A DNA stretch of 64,000 nucleotides, from the NCBI RefSeq assembly GCF_012927645.1, contig NZ_JABBMT010000016.1:20377-84376 (forward strand), written 5' to 3'. The notes beneath the pieces are model-generated. The model did not search any database. It was not told the origin of the DNA and saw nothing but the letters and a program-made list of their open reading frames with translations. A program made the translations under genes and the position numbers. Every line of letters begins with the position of its first letter. Position 1 is the first letter of the stretch. This document shows, piece by piece, positions 1 to 8,839 of this stretch. The stretch comes from Pseudoalteromonas arctica (GTDB taxonomy: Bacteria; Pseudomonadota; Gammaproteobacteria; Enterobacterales; Alteromonadaceae).

Positions 1-76
1 GCAACAATGAGGTAGACTTATACATTAACTTAGTGTGTAGTGGGTAAACGCTAAAAACCCATAATTAAGGATTTCA

Positions 77-1786
77 ATGGTTGTAAATAACGCTTATGCA
101 ATTTTATTATTTAGCTGTTGCAGCACCTTGCTCTATTTACCTTATAGTTTAGCGCAATCGTTTGATGACAAGCAGCAAAGTTGCAGTAATCATCGTACAA
201 TTACACCCACTGAAAAAAACCTCCGTCGCCAACTTGATGTCGATGAGCCACTGCCAGAAAAAACCAACAATGCCAAAATTGCCCATATTGAACTTGAGCA
301 ACTCAATGTCTTCAATACCAATTTAGAAGCTGAAAATAACGCATTATTTAGCTTTGCCAATCGTGTTCATATGACCACTGAGCCAGACGTCATAAAGAAC
401 ATTTTATTGTTCGAATCTGGAGATCACTATGAGCCGAAAAAACTCGCCGAATCAGAGCGTTTATTACGTCGTCAAGGTTATCTATACGATGCCAGAGTAA
501 AAGCAGAAACTAACTGCGACGGTGACATTAATGTAAAAGTGATCACCCGCGACTTATGGACGTTACTACCAGAAATTAGCTTCAGCCGCAGTGGTGGCGA
601 AAATAAATCGAGCATGGGTTTTCGCGAATCCAATTTATTTGGCTGGGGTAAACGCTTGTCACTTGCTCGCACTACCGATGCAGAACGTAATGGTTACCTG
701 TTTGTTTATGATGATCCTAATATACTTTCTAGCCGCTATCGTGGTCGTATAGAATACTCAGATAACGACGATGGTAAACGCCATTTACTCGATCTTAGCT
801 ACCCTTTTTACTCTATTGATACGCCGTACAGCTATGGCTTATTAAGCTATTCCGATCAACGAATTGAATCGCTCTATAAACGCGGTGAAGTATTCAGTCA
901 ATTTATCCAGAAAACAGATTATAACCGCATTCACTTTGGCCACTCTAAACAGCTTGCTAATAATTGGACTCAACGCATTAGCGTCGGGTATACCCATGAA
1001 CAACAAGCTTTTGAAAGCACTGTAAATACCGTCACACCATTGGCTGAAAAACGGGAGCTAAGCTATCCATATATTAGTGGTCATTGGTTTGAGGATCACT
1101 ACATAAAAGTGCATAATTTCGACAGTATATATCGTACTGAAGATTTAAATCTTGGTTGGAATGTGCAAGGTTTATTAGGCTACGCAAGTGAAAAATTAAG
1201 CAATGACGATAGCCGCGCTATTTACTCCTTTGATGCAAAAAAAGCTCATTTTAGTGGCGATAATACCCTGTGGCGTTTTCATGCCAGCCTAGATGGTAAT
1301 TGGAACGAACAACACAGCAAAGTAGAAAACTTACTCGCCAGTACTCAAGTACAGTACTACTTAAACACCAGTTTTAAACAATCGTGGTACGCTAAAATAC
1401 GCTTAGACTATGCTAAAAACCTAACCCCGGATAAACAACTTATCTTAGGCGGCGAAAATGGCCTACGTGGCTACCCACTAGACTACCAACAAGGCGATCG
1501 TAGTTTTTTAGTTAATCTTGAAAAACGCTATTATTGGGAATACGACCTACTTCAGCTTTTTAAAGTTGGTGGAGCTGCATTTTTTGATATCGGTCGTGCA
1601 TGGTTTAATGACCAAAATAACGGTAAAAATGGCCAAGTATTAAAAAATATAGGTATCGGGTTACGGCTCGCCCCAAGCAGAGCAAATGCGGGAACTGTGA
1701 TCCATTTAGATATCGCCACACCACTTGATAAAACTGATGATGTTGATTCAATTCAGTGGCTAGTCACTGTAAAAAATTCCTTTTAA
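77..1786 (+). CDS. Omp85-family (BamA/TamA-like) outer membrane protein
   Basis: This 569-residue protein starts with a Sec-type signal peptide (about residues 1-27, cut near Ala-Gln). A POTRA-like stretch follows at about residues 70-155, ending in a segment typical of POTRA ends ('TRDLWTLLPE'). The rest is rich in aromatic beta strands and ends in Phe, as expected of an outer membrane barrel. The motif 'GGENGLRGYP' near residue 458 is the conserved Omp85 loop (RGY/F class). It is much shorter than BamA (about 800 residues), so an accessory Omp85 protein is more likely than the essential one. TAAGGA lies just before the ATG. The substrate is unknown. Confidence 0.8.
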   Translation: MVVNNAYAILLFSCCSTLLYLPYSLAQSFDDKQQSCSNHRTITPTEKNLRRQLDVDEPLPEKTNNAKIAHIELEQLNVFNTNLEAENNALFSFANRVHMTTEPDVIKNILLFESGDHYEPKKLAESERLLRRQGYLYDARVKAETNCDGDINVKVITRDLWTLLPEISFSRSGGENKSSMGFRESNLFGWGKRLSLARTTDAERNGYLFVYDDPNILSSRYRGRIEYSDNDDGKRHLLDLSYPFYSIDTPYSYGLLSYSDQRIESLYKRGEVFSQFIQKTDYNRIHFGHSKQLANNWTQRISVGYTHEQQAFESTVNTVTPLAEKRELSYPYISGHWFEDHYIKVHNFDSIYRTEDLNLGWNVQGLLGYASEKLSNDDSRAIYSFDAKKAHFSGDNTLWRFHASLDGNWNEQHSKVENLLASTQVQYYLNTSFKQSWYAKIRLDYAKNLTPDKQLILGGENGLRGYPLDYQQGDRSFLVNLEKRYYWEYDLLQLFKVGGAAFFDIGRAWFNDQNNGKNGQVLKNIGIGLRLAPSRANAGTVIHLDIATPLDKTDDVDSIQWLVTVKNSF

Positions 1787-1838
1787 AGTGTGCTAAAAAC
1801 GCTAAACTAGTTGCTCCTGAACCCCATTTGGATTGATT

Positions 1839-2405
1839 GTGGAACTGTTAGATATTCTTGACACCCAGTATAAGCTTGTTGTTACTTTGGTCGCTCTATT
1901 ACTTTTTCCTGTACTATTAAAACTGACTAAAAAGTTACTCGAAAAAACCATTAAGGGCAAAATCGATATTCACCGTAAATATCGCGCTGAACTATTACTA
2001 AAAATTATTCTCGCATTGGTCATGCTGTGCTTAGTGTTAGTTTTTTGGGGTATTGAATTACGGGGTTTACTGGTACTTGGCTCATCCTTGTTTGCCATGC
2101 TAGGTGTTGCACTATTTGCAGCTTGGTCGCTATTAAGCAATCTAACCTCATTTTTACTAATGTTTATTCAAAATGACTGTCGTGTTGGTTATTGGGTGAG
2201 AGTTATTGACGGTGCAAACTTTGTTGAGGGGCGTATTGTCGAGATGGGCTTGATGAATGTGGTATTAGAACATATTGATGGGCACCGAGTTATTTACCCT
2301 AATAACCTGTTTGTTACTCGCCCGGTGATGGTTTTAAATAAAGAGCCGAAACCTACTAAAGCAATTGCGGTTAAACGCGCTATTGGTCCTAAAAAGCTGC
2401 AATAA
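1839..2405 (+). CDS. small MscS-domain mechanosensitive channel-like protein
   Basis: About 188 residues. Two or three hydrophobic helices come first (roughly residues 12-32, 50-75 and 80-110), followed by a small beta domain with 'RVIDGANFVEGRIVEMGLMNV', which matches the MscS beta domain that follows the pore helix. This is a minimal MscS-like protein without the large C-terminal vestibule. The reading frame opens with TTG at 1833, but the GTG at 1839 fits the sequence equally well and is chosen here. The gene follows the Omp85 gene after about 50 bp and ends at a strong terminator. Channel function is inferred from family only. Confidence 0.65.
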   Translation: MELLDILDTQYKLVVTLVALLLFPVLLKLTKKLLEKTIKGKIDIHRKYRAELLLKIILALVMLCLVLVFWGIELRGLLVLGSSLFAMLGVALFAAWSLLSNLTSFLLMFIQNDCRVGYWVRVIDGANFVEGRIVEMGLMNVVLEHIDGHRVIYPNNLFVTRPVMVLNKEPKPTKAIAVKRAIGPKKLQ

Positions 2406-2421
2406 ACGAAAAGCACATAAC

Positions 2422-2457
2422 AAAAAGCCGTTTAAGGATATCCTCAAACGGCTTTTT
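2422..2457. terminator. bidirectional rho-independent terminator
   Basis: A perfect hairpin built around GCCGTTT/AAACGGC with extra pairing across GGATATCC is flanked by A and T runs on both sides. It sits between two convergent genes and can serve both strands. Confidence 0.9.
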
Positions 2458-2477
2458 TGATCAGTTACAATCCGCAC

Positions 2478-3536
2478 TTAATTATTTAAATCAGCCGTTT
2501 TTAGTTCATCCTCAATATCACTGATTTCATCAATAAAGGTCTCAAGCTGTTGTTCTACTAAGCTGTTTGCATGAGCAAAATAGGCTAAATGAAACACTGC
2601 ATCACCTTCATTAACCAGTGGCATAGTTTGCTGACCAATCACTATACCACTTCTTGGTGCTAATAATTCCAGCTCCGAATCACCTAACGGGCTACTGATA
2701 TAAGCTAAAATTTGCCCTTTTATTACTCGCTCACCCAATGATACTTGCGCACGCACAATGCCATCGACTTCAGCACGTACCCAACTGGTAGAGCTGGCAA
2801 TAATTGGCTCTGGTAATTTTTTTGCGCGCTTGCCACGGATCATTTTTAAATGCCGCATCACGTAATCTACGCCCTGCACACCTGCCGCAATTGCAATGGG
2901 ATCAAACCGCAGCGCTTCTCCAGCTTCGTATGTGATCACCGGAATACCTAAGTTCGCGGCCTCACTTCGCAGTGAGCCATTACGTAATGACGCATCAATA
3001 ACCGCTGGCGTACCAAATGCATTCGCCATTTGTGCCGTTGCTTCATTACTCAAATCTGCGCGAATTTGCGGTAAATTGGTGCGATGTATTGCCCCAGTAT
3101 GTAAATCAATAATATGCGTACAATGAATGGCCACTTGTGAAAAGAACATATGCGCCATACGCCCAGCAAGCGAGCCACGAATAGAACCTGGAAAGCTACG
3201 ATTCATATCACGGCGATCAGGTAAATAACGTGATTTATGTATAAAACCAAATACGTTTACAATCGGCACTGCTATCAGCGTACCACGTAATTGGCTTGCA
3301 TCTATTTTAGACAATAACTGGCGCACAACTTCAACGCCATTAAGTTCATCACCATGGATAGCCGCGCAGACCATTAATACCGGTCCAGCTTGGACTCCAT
3401 TTACTACTTCAATCGGAATATTTAACGGTGAATGGGTATACAGTTTAGCTGCTTCTAAGGCTAGCGTTTTACGCTCGCCTACACCCACCGTTTCACCTAA
3501 TAAAGTAAACGCACTATTGATTTTAACCTTTGCCAC
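2478..3536 (-). CDS. succinylglutamate desuccinylase/aspartoacylase-family deacylase
   Basis: A 352-residue member of the M14-like AspA/AstE zinc hydrolase family. The zinc-binding pattern is visible: '[10 protein letters not shown]' near residue 58 (His and Glu ligands) and 'IDLHTG' near residue 143. A C-terminal beta-rich domain with 'SPLGD' resembles the lipoyl-like barrel of this group. It is the last gene of a RimK operon and overlaps rimK by 14 bp, which suggests translational coupling. In this context it might remove acyl or glutamyl groups from the product of RimK, but that is inference and the substrate is unknown. Confidence 0.8.
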   Translation of the reverse strand: MAKVKINSAFTLLGETVGVGERKTLALEAAKLYTHSPLNIPIEVVNGVQAGPVLMVCAAIHGDELNGVEVVRQLLSKIDASQLRGTLIAVPIVNVFGFIHKSRYLPDRRDMNRSFPGSIRGSLAGRMAHMFFSQVAIHCTHIIDLHTGAIHRTNLPQIRADLSNEATAQMANAFGTPAVIDASLRNGSLRSEAANLGIPVITYEAGEALRFDPIAIAAGVQGVDYVMRHLKMIRGKRAKKLPEPIIASSTSWVRAEVDGIVRAQVSLGERVIKGQILAYISSPLGDSELELLAPRSGIVIGQQTMPLVNEGDAVFHLAYFAHANSLVEQQLETFIDEISDIEDELKTADLNN

Positions 3537-4428
3537 GCGTTGCGGTCCTTTTAGTTGCAGCGGTTTTTTCGATAAATTCGATCACCATGCCTGCAATATC
3601 TTTTCCTGTTGCTACTTCTATACCTTCAAGACCTGGTGATGAATTCACTTCCATTACCAAAGGCCCACGAGATGAACGAAGTAAGTCAACCCCAGCTACA
3701 TTCAAGCCCATTGCTTTAGCCGCAGCGACTGCTGTTTTACGCTCTTCAGGCGTAATACGTACTAATGTTGCACTGCCACCGCGATGCAGGTTAGAGCGGA
3801 ACTCACCATCTTGTGCTTGACGCTTCATCGCAGCAATCACTTTGTCACCCAGTACGAAACAGCGGATATCAGCACCGCCAGCTTCTTTAATATACTCTTG
3901 TACCATGATATTGGCTTTTAAGCCCATAAAGGCTTCAATAACACTTTCTGCCGCTTTACGTGTTTCAGCTAATACTACGCCAATACCTTGCGTGCCTTCT
4001 AACAACTTAATTACCACAGGTGCGCCGCCGACCATTTCTAGTAAGTCTTTAACGTCATCGGGCTTGCTGGCAAAACCTGTAACTGGCATACCAACACCTT
4101 TACGTGATAACAACTGTAACGACCGTAATTTATCTCGCGAACGTGAAATTGCGACAGATTCATTAACAGGAAATACATTCATCATTTCAAACTGACGCAG
4201 TACTGCACAACCATAAAAAGTAACTGAAGCACCAATACGCGGGATGATGGTATCAAAATCTTTTAAATTTTCACCGCGATAATGGATCTCTGGTTGCTCA
4301 GAGTTAATGTTCATGTAACAGCGCAGCGCATCAATAACTTTTACTTCATGACCACGCGCTTGTGCGGCCTCGATTAAGCGACGCGTTGAATATAAATTTT
4401 TGTTACGAGATAAAATACCAATTTTCAT
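3523..4428 (-). CDS. rimK: RimK, ATP-grasp alpha-L-glutamate ligase
   Basis: A 301-residue ATP-grasp ligase close in length and sequence to E. coli RimK, which adds glutamates to the C-terminus of ribosomal protein S6 and can make poly-alpha-glutamate in vitro. Visible landmarks are the N-terminal '[14 protein letters not shown]', the ATP-grasp loop '[11 protein letters not shown]' and the metal-binding '[12 protein letters not shown]'. It is the middle gene of a three-gene minus-strand operon with a RimB-like protease upstream and a deacylase downstream. The bS6 gene elsewhere in this window lacks a glutamate-rich tail, so the true target here is uncertain. Confidence 0.93.
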   Translation of the reverse strand: MKIGILSRNKNLYSTRRLIEAAQARGHEVKVIDALRCYMNINSEQPEIHYRGENLKDFDTIIPRIGASVTFYGCAVLRQFEMMNVFPVNESVAISRSRDKLRSLQLLSRKGVGMPVTGFASKPDDVKDLLEMVGGAPVVIKLLEGTQGIGVVLAETRKAAESVIEAFMGLKANIMVQEYIKEAGGADIRCFVLGDKVIAAMKRQAQDGEFRSNLHRGGSATLVRITPEERKTAVAAAKAMGLNVAGVDLLRSSRGPLVMEVNSSPGLEGIEVATGKDIAGMVIEFIEKTAATKRTATRGKG

Positions 4429-4438
4429 AGTTAAAACC

Positions 4439-4867
4439 TTAACTATCTAATAAATGAGATAAAGCCGGATCAACGACTATACGATTTTCCATGGCTGTGC
4501 GCCCTAATAACATTCTAAACTTCATACTCGCTCGACTGGTCAAAGTAACTTCTATAGACCAACTTTTATCTCCAGCACAGAGCTTAGTCTCAATAAAATA
4601 CCGCAACTCACGCTGCCCACTTGAGCTGGTTACATATTTCATCTTTTTTACTTTAGCATCGCACTCAATTTGAGTGTGTTCATCTTCTTGCAAAGGCTGA
4701 GCAATAAATTTAACCCACTTTTCGCCTTCTCGCTCATATTCTTCAATATTAAGAGCATGAATACATGACGTACGGGCACCCGTATCAATCTTAGCCTTAA
4801 TTTGATTAATGCCAAGCTCCGGTAAGCTTAACCACTCACGCCAACCAACAATTATCCTTGCCGTCAT
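4439..4867 (-). CDS. RimB-like putative ATP-dependent zinc protease (retropepsin-like fold)
   Basis: A 142-residue protein of the family annotated as ATP-dependent zinc protease (formerly DUF785). The aspartic-protease-like '[13 protein letters not shown]' lies near residue 27, and 'LGRTAM' near residue 120. Pseudomonas RimB belongs to this family and is reported to act with RimK on S6 glutamylation. Here it is the first gene of the operon, 10 bp before rimK. Function is inferred from family and synteny. The annotated zinc dependence is historical, and the visible Asp-Thr-Gly points to an aspartic protease fold. Confidence 0.8.
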   Translation of the reverse strand: MTARIIVGWREWLSLPELGINQIKAKIDTGARTSCIHALNIEEYEREGEKWVKFIAQPLQEDEHTQIECDAKVKKMKYVTSSSGQRELRYFIETKLCAGDKSWSIEVTLTSRASMKFRMLLGRTAMENRIVVDPALSHLLDS

Positions 4868-5017
4868 AAATGTGCCCTTTAATAAAAAACTGTCTTATAC
4901 GCTACACGGATAAAAACACCAGTGAAATAAATTTATCAACTCGATGAGCCGAATTGATTGACCTAAGTCGTCTTATCAATAACTATAATAACCATACAGT
5001 AACAATGAGAATTTACT

Positions 5018-5989
5018 ATGTTCAATGGTTTACTACACGCACTTATACTTGATGAACAAGGCGGCGCACATGCAATTGATAACAGTGCAGAGCTACATAA
5101 CTGGCAACCTGAGCATGGAAAACTCTGGGTTCATATTGATTATAGCCAAACTGAAGCTATTACTTGGCTTAAAAACAGTAATTTATTGACTGATTATGAA
5201 CTTGCCTCATTAACGGCCGATGAAACCCGTCCTCGCATTACAAAAGTGACGAATGGCTGTATGCTATTTTTACGTGGCGTAAATTTAAACCCCGCGCAAA
5301 GTCCTGAAGACATGGTGTCGATTCGTTTATTCATCAACGAAAACATCGTGATCACCACCCGCAAACGTCACCTACTATCAGTGCAAGATATTTTAGTATC
5401 ACTTGAAGAGAAAACCGGTCCGAGCAGTATTTCTGAATTGGTTTGTCAACTCACGCAAAACCTAACATCACGTATGCAAGGGGTTATTGATAGCTTAGAC
5501 GATACGCTTGATGGCTTTGAAGATGAAATTGACGAACCCACTAAGCCCTTTGATAACCAAGGGCTATCACAATTACGCCGCCAAACTATTGGTTTAAAAC
5601 GTTATCTACGCCCGCAAAAAGAGGCGCTTAGCACTTTAATGGTAAACAAATACAATTGGCTTGATGAAAACGATAAAGCTAAATTAAACGAAACCACAAA
5701 CCTACTAATTCGCTTTATTGAAGAGTTAGATAACTCAATTGAACGCGCACAAATTATTCAACAAACCATTACTAATCAGGTTTCTGAACAATTAAATCAG
5801 CGTATGTATGTAATGTCGGTAGTGGCAGCCTTATTTTTACCGCTAGGTTTTTTAACGGGTTTGTTAGGTGTCAATGTGGGGGGGATTCCTGGTACTGAAA
5901 GCCCCTACGCCTTTAGTGCGTTTGTGATATTTTTAATCGTGCTAACTGGTGGTATTGGTGTGTATTTTAAAAATAAGAAATGGCTTTAA
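5018..5989 (+). CDS. zntB: ZntB-type zinc transporter (CorA superfamily)
   Basis: This 323-residue protein has the CorA plan: a large cytoplasmic alpha/beta domain and two C-terminal transmembrane helices (about 265-285 and 299-317). The loop between them carries 'GVNVGGIPG' (residues 284-292), the ZntB version of the CorA signature (GMN in magnesium channels, GVN or GIN in ZntB). Length matches E. coli ZntB (327). It transports zinc across the inner membrane. Its 3' end overlaps the convergent rof gene by 23 bp. Confidence 0.9.
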   Translation: MFNGLLHALILDEQGGAHAIDNSAELHNWQPEHGKLWVHIDYSQTEAITWLKNSNLLTDYELASLTADETRPRITKVTNGCMLFLRGVNLNPAQSPEDMVSIRLFINENIVITTRKRHLLSVQDILVSLEEKTGPSSISELVCQLTQNLTSRMQGVIDSLDDTLDGFEDEIDEPTKPFDNQGLSQLRRQTIGLKRYLRPQKEALSTLMVNKYNWLDENDKAKLNETTNLLIRFIEELDNSIERAQIIQQTITNQVSEQLNQRMYVMSVVAALFLPLGFLTGLLGVNVGGIPGTESPYAFSAFVIFLIVLTGGIGVYFKNKKWL

Positions 5990-6191
5990 TTTCATCAAGG
6001 CGAACTTTATGCTCGCCTTTTTCAAGCTGCTCAATAAGTAAAAACTCCCCTTCCCCTTTAAGGTTTAGCAAATTTTTAGCTTTACCGATCAATGTCAGAC
6101 CATCAATCGTCGAGATTTTCACAACTGCAGATTGTATACAAAACAACTCATATTGATCATAGTCGGCGCATTTTATTGGTTGATAACTCAT
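5967..6191 (-). CDS. rof: Rof-family Rho-binding antiterminator
   Basis: A 74-residue protein matching Rof (YaeO). The start 'YQPIKCADYDQYELFC' closely follows E. coli Rof 'YQPINCDDYDNLELAC', and the small beta barrel ends in a conserved 'RLDEI' strand. Rof binds the Rho hexamer and inhibits factor-dependent termination. It converges on zntB with a 23-bp overlap, so the two mRNAs share complementary 3' ends. A tRNA gene lies just upstream in the same direction. Confidence 0.85.
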   Translation of the reverse strand: MSYQPIKCADYDQYELFCIQSAVVKISTIDGLTLIGKAKNLLNLKGEGEFLLIEQLEKGEHKVRLDEIKAISYF

Positions 6192-6233
6192 ACCCGCTCG
6201 CTGTTAGTTTTAATATTGAGCTATTGCAGCAAA

Positions 6234-6308
6234 TGGCGCTCTCGGTAGGGATCGAACCTACAACTCAGCCTCCGGAGGGCCACGTGATATCCATTTCACC
6301 ACGAGAGC
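6234..6308 (-). tRNA. tRNA-Arg (anticodon CCG)
   Basis: The minus strand folds into a complete cloverleaf: acceptor GCTCTCG/CGAGAGC, D stem GTGA/TCAC with a GG-containing loop, anticodon stem TGGCC/GGCTG around loop CTCCGGA (anticodon CCG), T stem GTAGG/CCTAC with loop TTCGATC, discriminator G, and an encoded CCA. Length is 75 nt with CCA. It reads CGG arginine codons. Confidence 0.93.
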
Positions 6309-6563
6309 ACATTTGTGCCACCACACCAACTCGCGATATCAGTGCTTAGGCCGAGCAATAATAAAGGCATATGCAATTAAATGCTAGCTTCTATCGCTTA
6401 GATGCTTATTAATTCAGCAAATTATAATAAATTACTTCACAAGCAAGCAAAAAACAGCTATTAAATTATACTTAATAAAAATCACTAACCATTTTGCAAC
6501 ATATAAATGCCCGTTTAACGACTTTTAAGGCGCTTGTAAAAGGTTTAACATGAGGAAGTATCT

Positions 6564-6746
6564 ATGAGTTTAATGTCAACCGAGCAAGTAGCGGAGTTTT
6601 TAGGGGTTAAAGTTGAGCGTGTGAAACGCCTTGCCCGGGAAAGTTTATTAATATCGAAATCTGCTGATGAAAACGGCGAACCACAATTTGATGCTGATGA
6701 GGTCGCAAAATACAAAGCACTTGCAGCGCGTTTTGGTGGTCTCTAG
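6564..6746 (+). CDS. small MerR/excisionase-like HTH DNA-binding protein
   Basis: A 60-residue protein. Its first half 'MSTEQVAEFLGVKVERVKR' reads as the winged-helix HTH of the excisionase/MerR superfamily: an STEQVAEFLGV helix pair, then a recognition helix. No sensor domain is present. GAGGAAG lies about 8 bp before the ATG. The stop overlaps the stop of the convergent kinase gene in a shared palindromic CTAG. Such proteins may be excisionases or free-standing regulators. No integrase is adjacent, so the role is unknown. Confidence 0.65.
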   Translation: MSLMSTEQVAEFLGVKVERVKRLARESLLISKSADENGEPQFDADEVAKYKALAARFGGL

Positions 6747-7549
6747 CGATGGCTCATTGAGCTTATCAAACAATCTAATTGCGTACGTAACTCTGTCACT
6801 TTATTATCGACTGAACGTGCGCTATACCAACAAATACACAATACTAAAAACACCAGCTGATAGCATTCAAGTTTTCTTACTGAATAGTAAAACTTTTGAA
6901 AAGCAGGCAATTGCTGCTGGTAGTTTGAAAGTAGGCTAATTTTTTGTTTATTACCTAACGTAAAGCTAACAGTAAGTGCAGCTAAATCGAAGTATACGTC
7001 ATTGCTTTTAGCGTACTCAAAATCAATTAAAAACATACCTTTGCTATTCACAATAATGTTTTCTTTTACTAAATCATTATGACAAAAACCTTCGTCACGA
7101 GGTAATAATGCGATTTGCTTTAATGCATCCTCAACATCTGCTTGGTATTGCTGATATAAGTGAGTTTTTTGATAAAAATCCAGCTCGTACTTTATATCCA
7201 TTGGCTCAGTAACAGCATTATGGTGATGAAAAGCAATTAACTTTTGCAGCAATTCTAAAGTGTAATCCCCTTGTGCAATATCCCCCTCTAGGTATTCAAA
7301 AATCGCAAGCTTGTTAACTTCATCAGTCCACAGTGGTTTGGGGCACACCTGCTGCTGCGCAAATACAGTTTGTGCTGCCAAGCCCTGCACTGGCCAATGC
7401 TCGCGATAACACTTTAATAAAAAAGCCTGCTGTGCAGTACGCACTAAAAAGTTATCGTTACTTAAACCGCTAAATAGCCGCTCATTGCTCAATACCTTTA
7501 GTTGTGGATCAAAAGCGGCAAAAATGCCGCTAATTTCTTTACCTGTCAT
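6743..7549 (-). CDS. APH/ThiK-like small-molecule kinase
   Basis: A 268-residue phosphotransferase of the aminoglycoside/choline/thiamine kinase fold. The catalytic loop 'HNDLVKEN' is at residues 157-164 and the metal-binding 'DFEYA' at about 176-180. It lies 8 bp downstream of a PnuC-family transporter, itself after a YkoF-like gene. Known small-molecule members include thiamine kinase (ThiK) and choline kinase. The operon context favours phosphorylation of an imported vitamin, most likely thiamine, but this is inference. Confidence 0.7.
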   Translation of the reverse strand: MTGKEISGIFAAFDPQLKVLSNERLFSGLSNDNFLVRTAQQAFLLKCYREHWPVQGLAAQTVFAQQQVCPKPLWTDEVNKLAIFEYLEGDIAQGDYTLELLQKLIAFHHHNAVTEPMDIKYELDFYQKTHLYQQYQADVEDALKQIALLPRDEGFCHNDLVKENIIVNSKGMFLIDFEYAKSNDVYFDLAALTVSFTLGNKQKISLLSNYQQQLPAFQKFYYSVRKLECYQLVFLVLCICWYSARSVDNKVTELRTQLDCLISSMSHR

Positions 7550-7557
7550 ACTGCTTC

Positions 7558-8181
7558 TTATAATTGCGCCAAAGGCTTAGCTTGATTTTGCTCGTACTCT
7601 TCATACCAGGTTTTAAACCCCCATGCTGCCATTATGGTATAGAAAATAAACAGCGCTAATGTTGGGTAGTAGCCTTTCTCGTAATACAAATACATCGAAG
7701 CCGCATCAATAACAATCCAATACAGCCAATTTTCCAGTACTTTTTTCGCAACTAAATAGGTTGTAACAACAGCAAAACAGGTTGTAAAACTATCTAAATA
7801 AGCAAAGTCTGCATGGGTGTGATTGTTCATCACATAACCAAATATTAATGCCACAATCGAAGTCGAAATAATGATGAATAAGTGTTGATATAAGCGCCAT
7901 GAGGTGATCACTAATTGATGTTTATTAGCGTCGCCTTTTCGCCATATTACCCACCCATAAACCGCCATATACATATAGTAAAAATGCAATAGCGATTCCA
8001 TTAATAAAGCACCATTCCAATACATTATGGTATAAATAAGGGTGCTAAAAAATGCTGCAGGCCAACACCACAGGTTTTCTTTTATTGCTAATAGCAAATA
8101 TGCCATAGAGAGCGCCACTGCGATATATTCCCAGTGCGACATTGCAGTAAACCCTGCGAGAGTTTCTGTAATAAATTCCAT
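7558..8181 (-). CDS. PnuC/PnuT-family vitamin transporter
   Basis: A 207-residue inner membrane protein with about seven hydrophobic helices and the PnuC signature region 'ENLWCWPAAFFSTLIY' followed by 'WNGALLMESLLHFYYM'. PnuC members carry nicotinamide riboside. Close paralogues named PnuT are assigned to thiamine from genome context. Transport is by facilitated diffusion, with trapping by a cytoplasmic kinase. Here the next gene is an APH-fold kinase and the previous one a YkoF-like protein, so PnuT is more likely than PnuC. Confidence 0.8.
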   Translation of the reverse strand: MEFITETLAGFTAMSHWEYIAVALSMAYLLLAIKENLWCWPAAFFSTLIYTIMYWNGALLMESLLHFYYMYMAVYGWVIWRKGDANKHQLVITSWRLYQHLFIIISTSIVALIFGYVMNNHTHADFAYLDSFTTCFAVVTTYLVAKKVLENWLYWIVIDAASMYLYYEKGYYPTLALFIFYTIMAAWGFKTWYEEYEQNQAKPLAQL

Positions 8182-8206
8182 AATTGATCCACTAAGGCTT
8201 TAGCTG

Positions 8207-8458
8207 CTATTGAGGAGAGAGATCACCATTGAGGAATTTACAAACAAAAATAGCTTTGCCAAACTCGTCGTATGAACGCTTTATTTCTGTACTAAGCACC
8301 GACATTACTAAATCGTAATCCCCAAAAATTTGCGTCGACAAGGTATTTGTTATGACTTTTAAATCGTCATATTCATTTAAGCGATCAATAAACCCCTTAA
8401 TAAATGGGATATAATCTTGATGAAGTGGGTACTTACTGATCTCGACAGATAATTTCAT
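8207..8458 (-). CDS. YkoF/MTH1187-like thiamine- or HMP-binding domain protein
   Basis: An 83-residue single-domain protein. 'VEISKYPLHQDYIPFIKGFI' at the N-terminus resembles the ferredoxin-like YkoF/MTH1187 domain, whose Bacillus member binds thiamine and hydroxymethylpyrimidine. It is the first gene of the operon with the PnuC-family transporter and the kinase. I recognise the family from pattern only. A binding, buffering or regulatory role for the vitamin would fit. No TPP riboswitch is visible upstream. Confidence 0.6.
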   Translation of the reverse strand: MKLSVEISKYPLHQDYIPFIKGFIDRLNEYDDLKVITNTLSTQIFGDYDLVMSVLSTEIKRSYDEFGKAIFVCKFLNGDLSPQ

Positions 8459-8590
8459 GACAATTCCTTGGTTTATTCAAAAATATGACCGTTATTGTAA
8501 CTTGAGCTAAGCTACAAGTCATTCAAAGGTAGAGCAGATGCTGAAGAAGGTGTAAAATCAGGGGAATTTAATTCAATTTACGAGTTCCTC

Positions 8591-8830
8591 ATGGCGCGAC
8601 GCATAACGTACAAGTTTAAAAACCAACCACGTGAAATTAATTTTGCTAAAGATAAGTACCACGATATGTATCAGGCTATTGCTGCGGCTGAAGGGATTGA
8701 TTTAAAAAATTATTTAAAGATGGAACAGCAAATTGCTATGACTTCAAAAGGCTCTGCGGCAGTGCGTAATTTTCGTGATGAAGAATTTTCCCGTATGGGT
8801 TTTAGTGATGTATATTTTATCAAAGAGTAA
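8591..8830 (+). CDS. DUF2960-like conserved small protein
   Basis: A 79-residue soluble basic protein starting 'MARRITYKFKNQPREINF' and containing 'KYHDMYQAIAAAEGIDL'. I associate this with DUF2960, a small conserved family of Vibrio, Shewanella and Pseudoalteromonas with no known function. It is transcribed divergently from the YkoF-like operon and converges on alr with a 9-bp gap. No catalytic motif or membrane segment is visible. Confidence 0.6.
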   Translation: MARRITYKFKNQPREINFAKDKYHDMYQAIAAAEGIDLKNYLKMEQQIAMTSKGSAAVRNFRDEEFSRMGFSDVYFIKE

Positions 8831-8839
8831 CGCTTAGCA

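Noticed and set aside
6234..6746. tRNA-Arg plus excisionase-like gene as an integrated element
   Set aside because: No integrase, no direct repeat of the tRNA 3' end seen, and the HTH protein looks like a free-standing small regulator.
8459..8590. TPP riboswitch for the vitamin salvage operon
   Set aside because: No CUGAGA or other THI-box core found on the minus strand in this gap.
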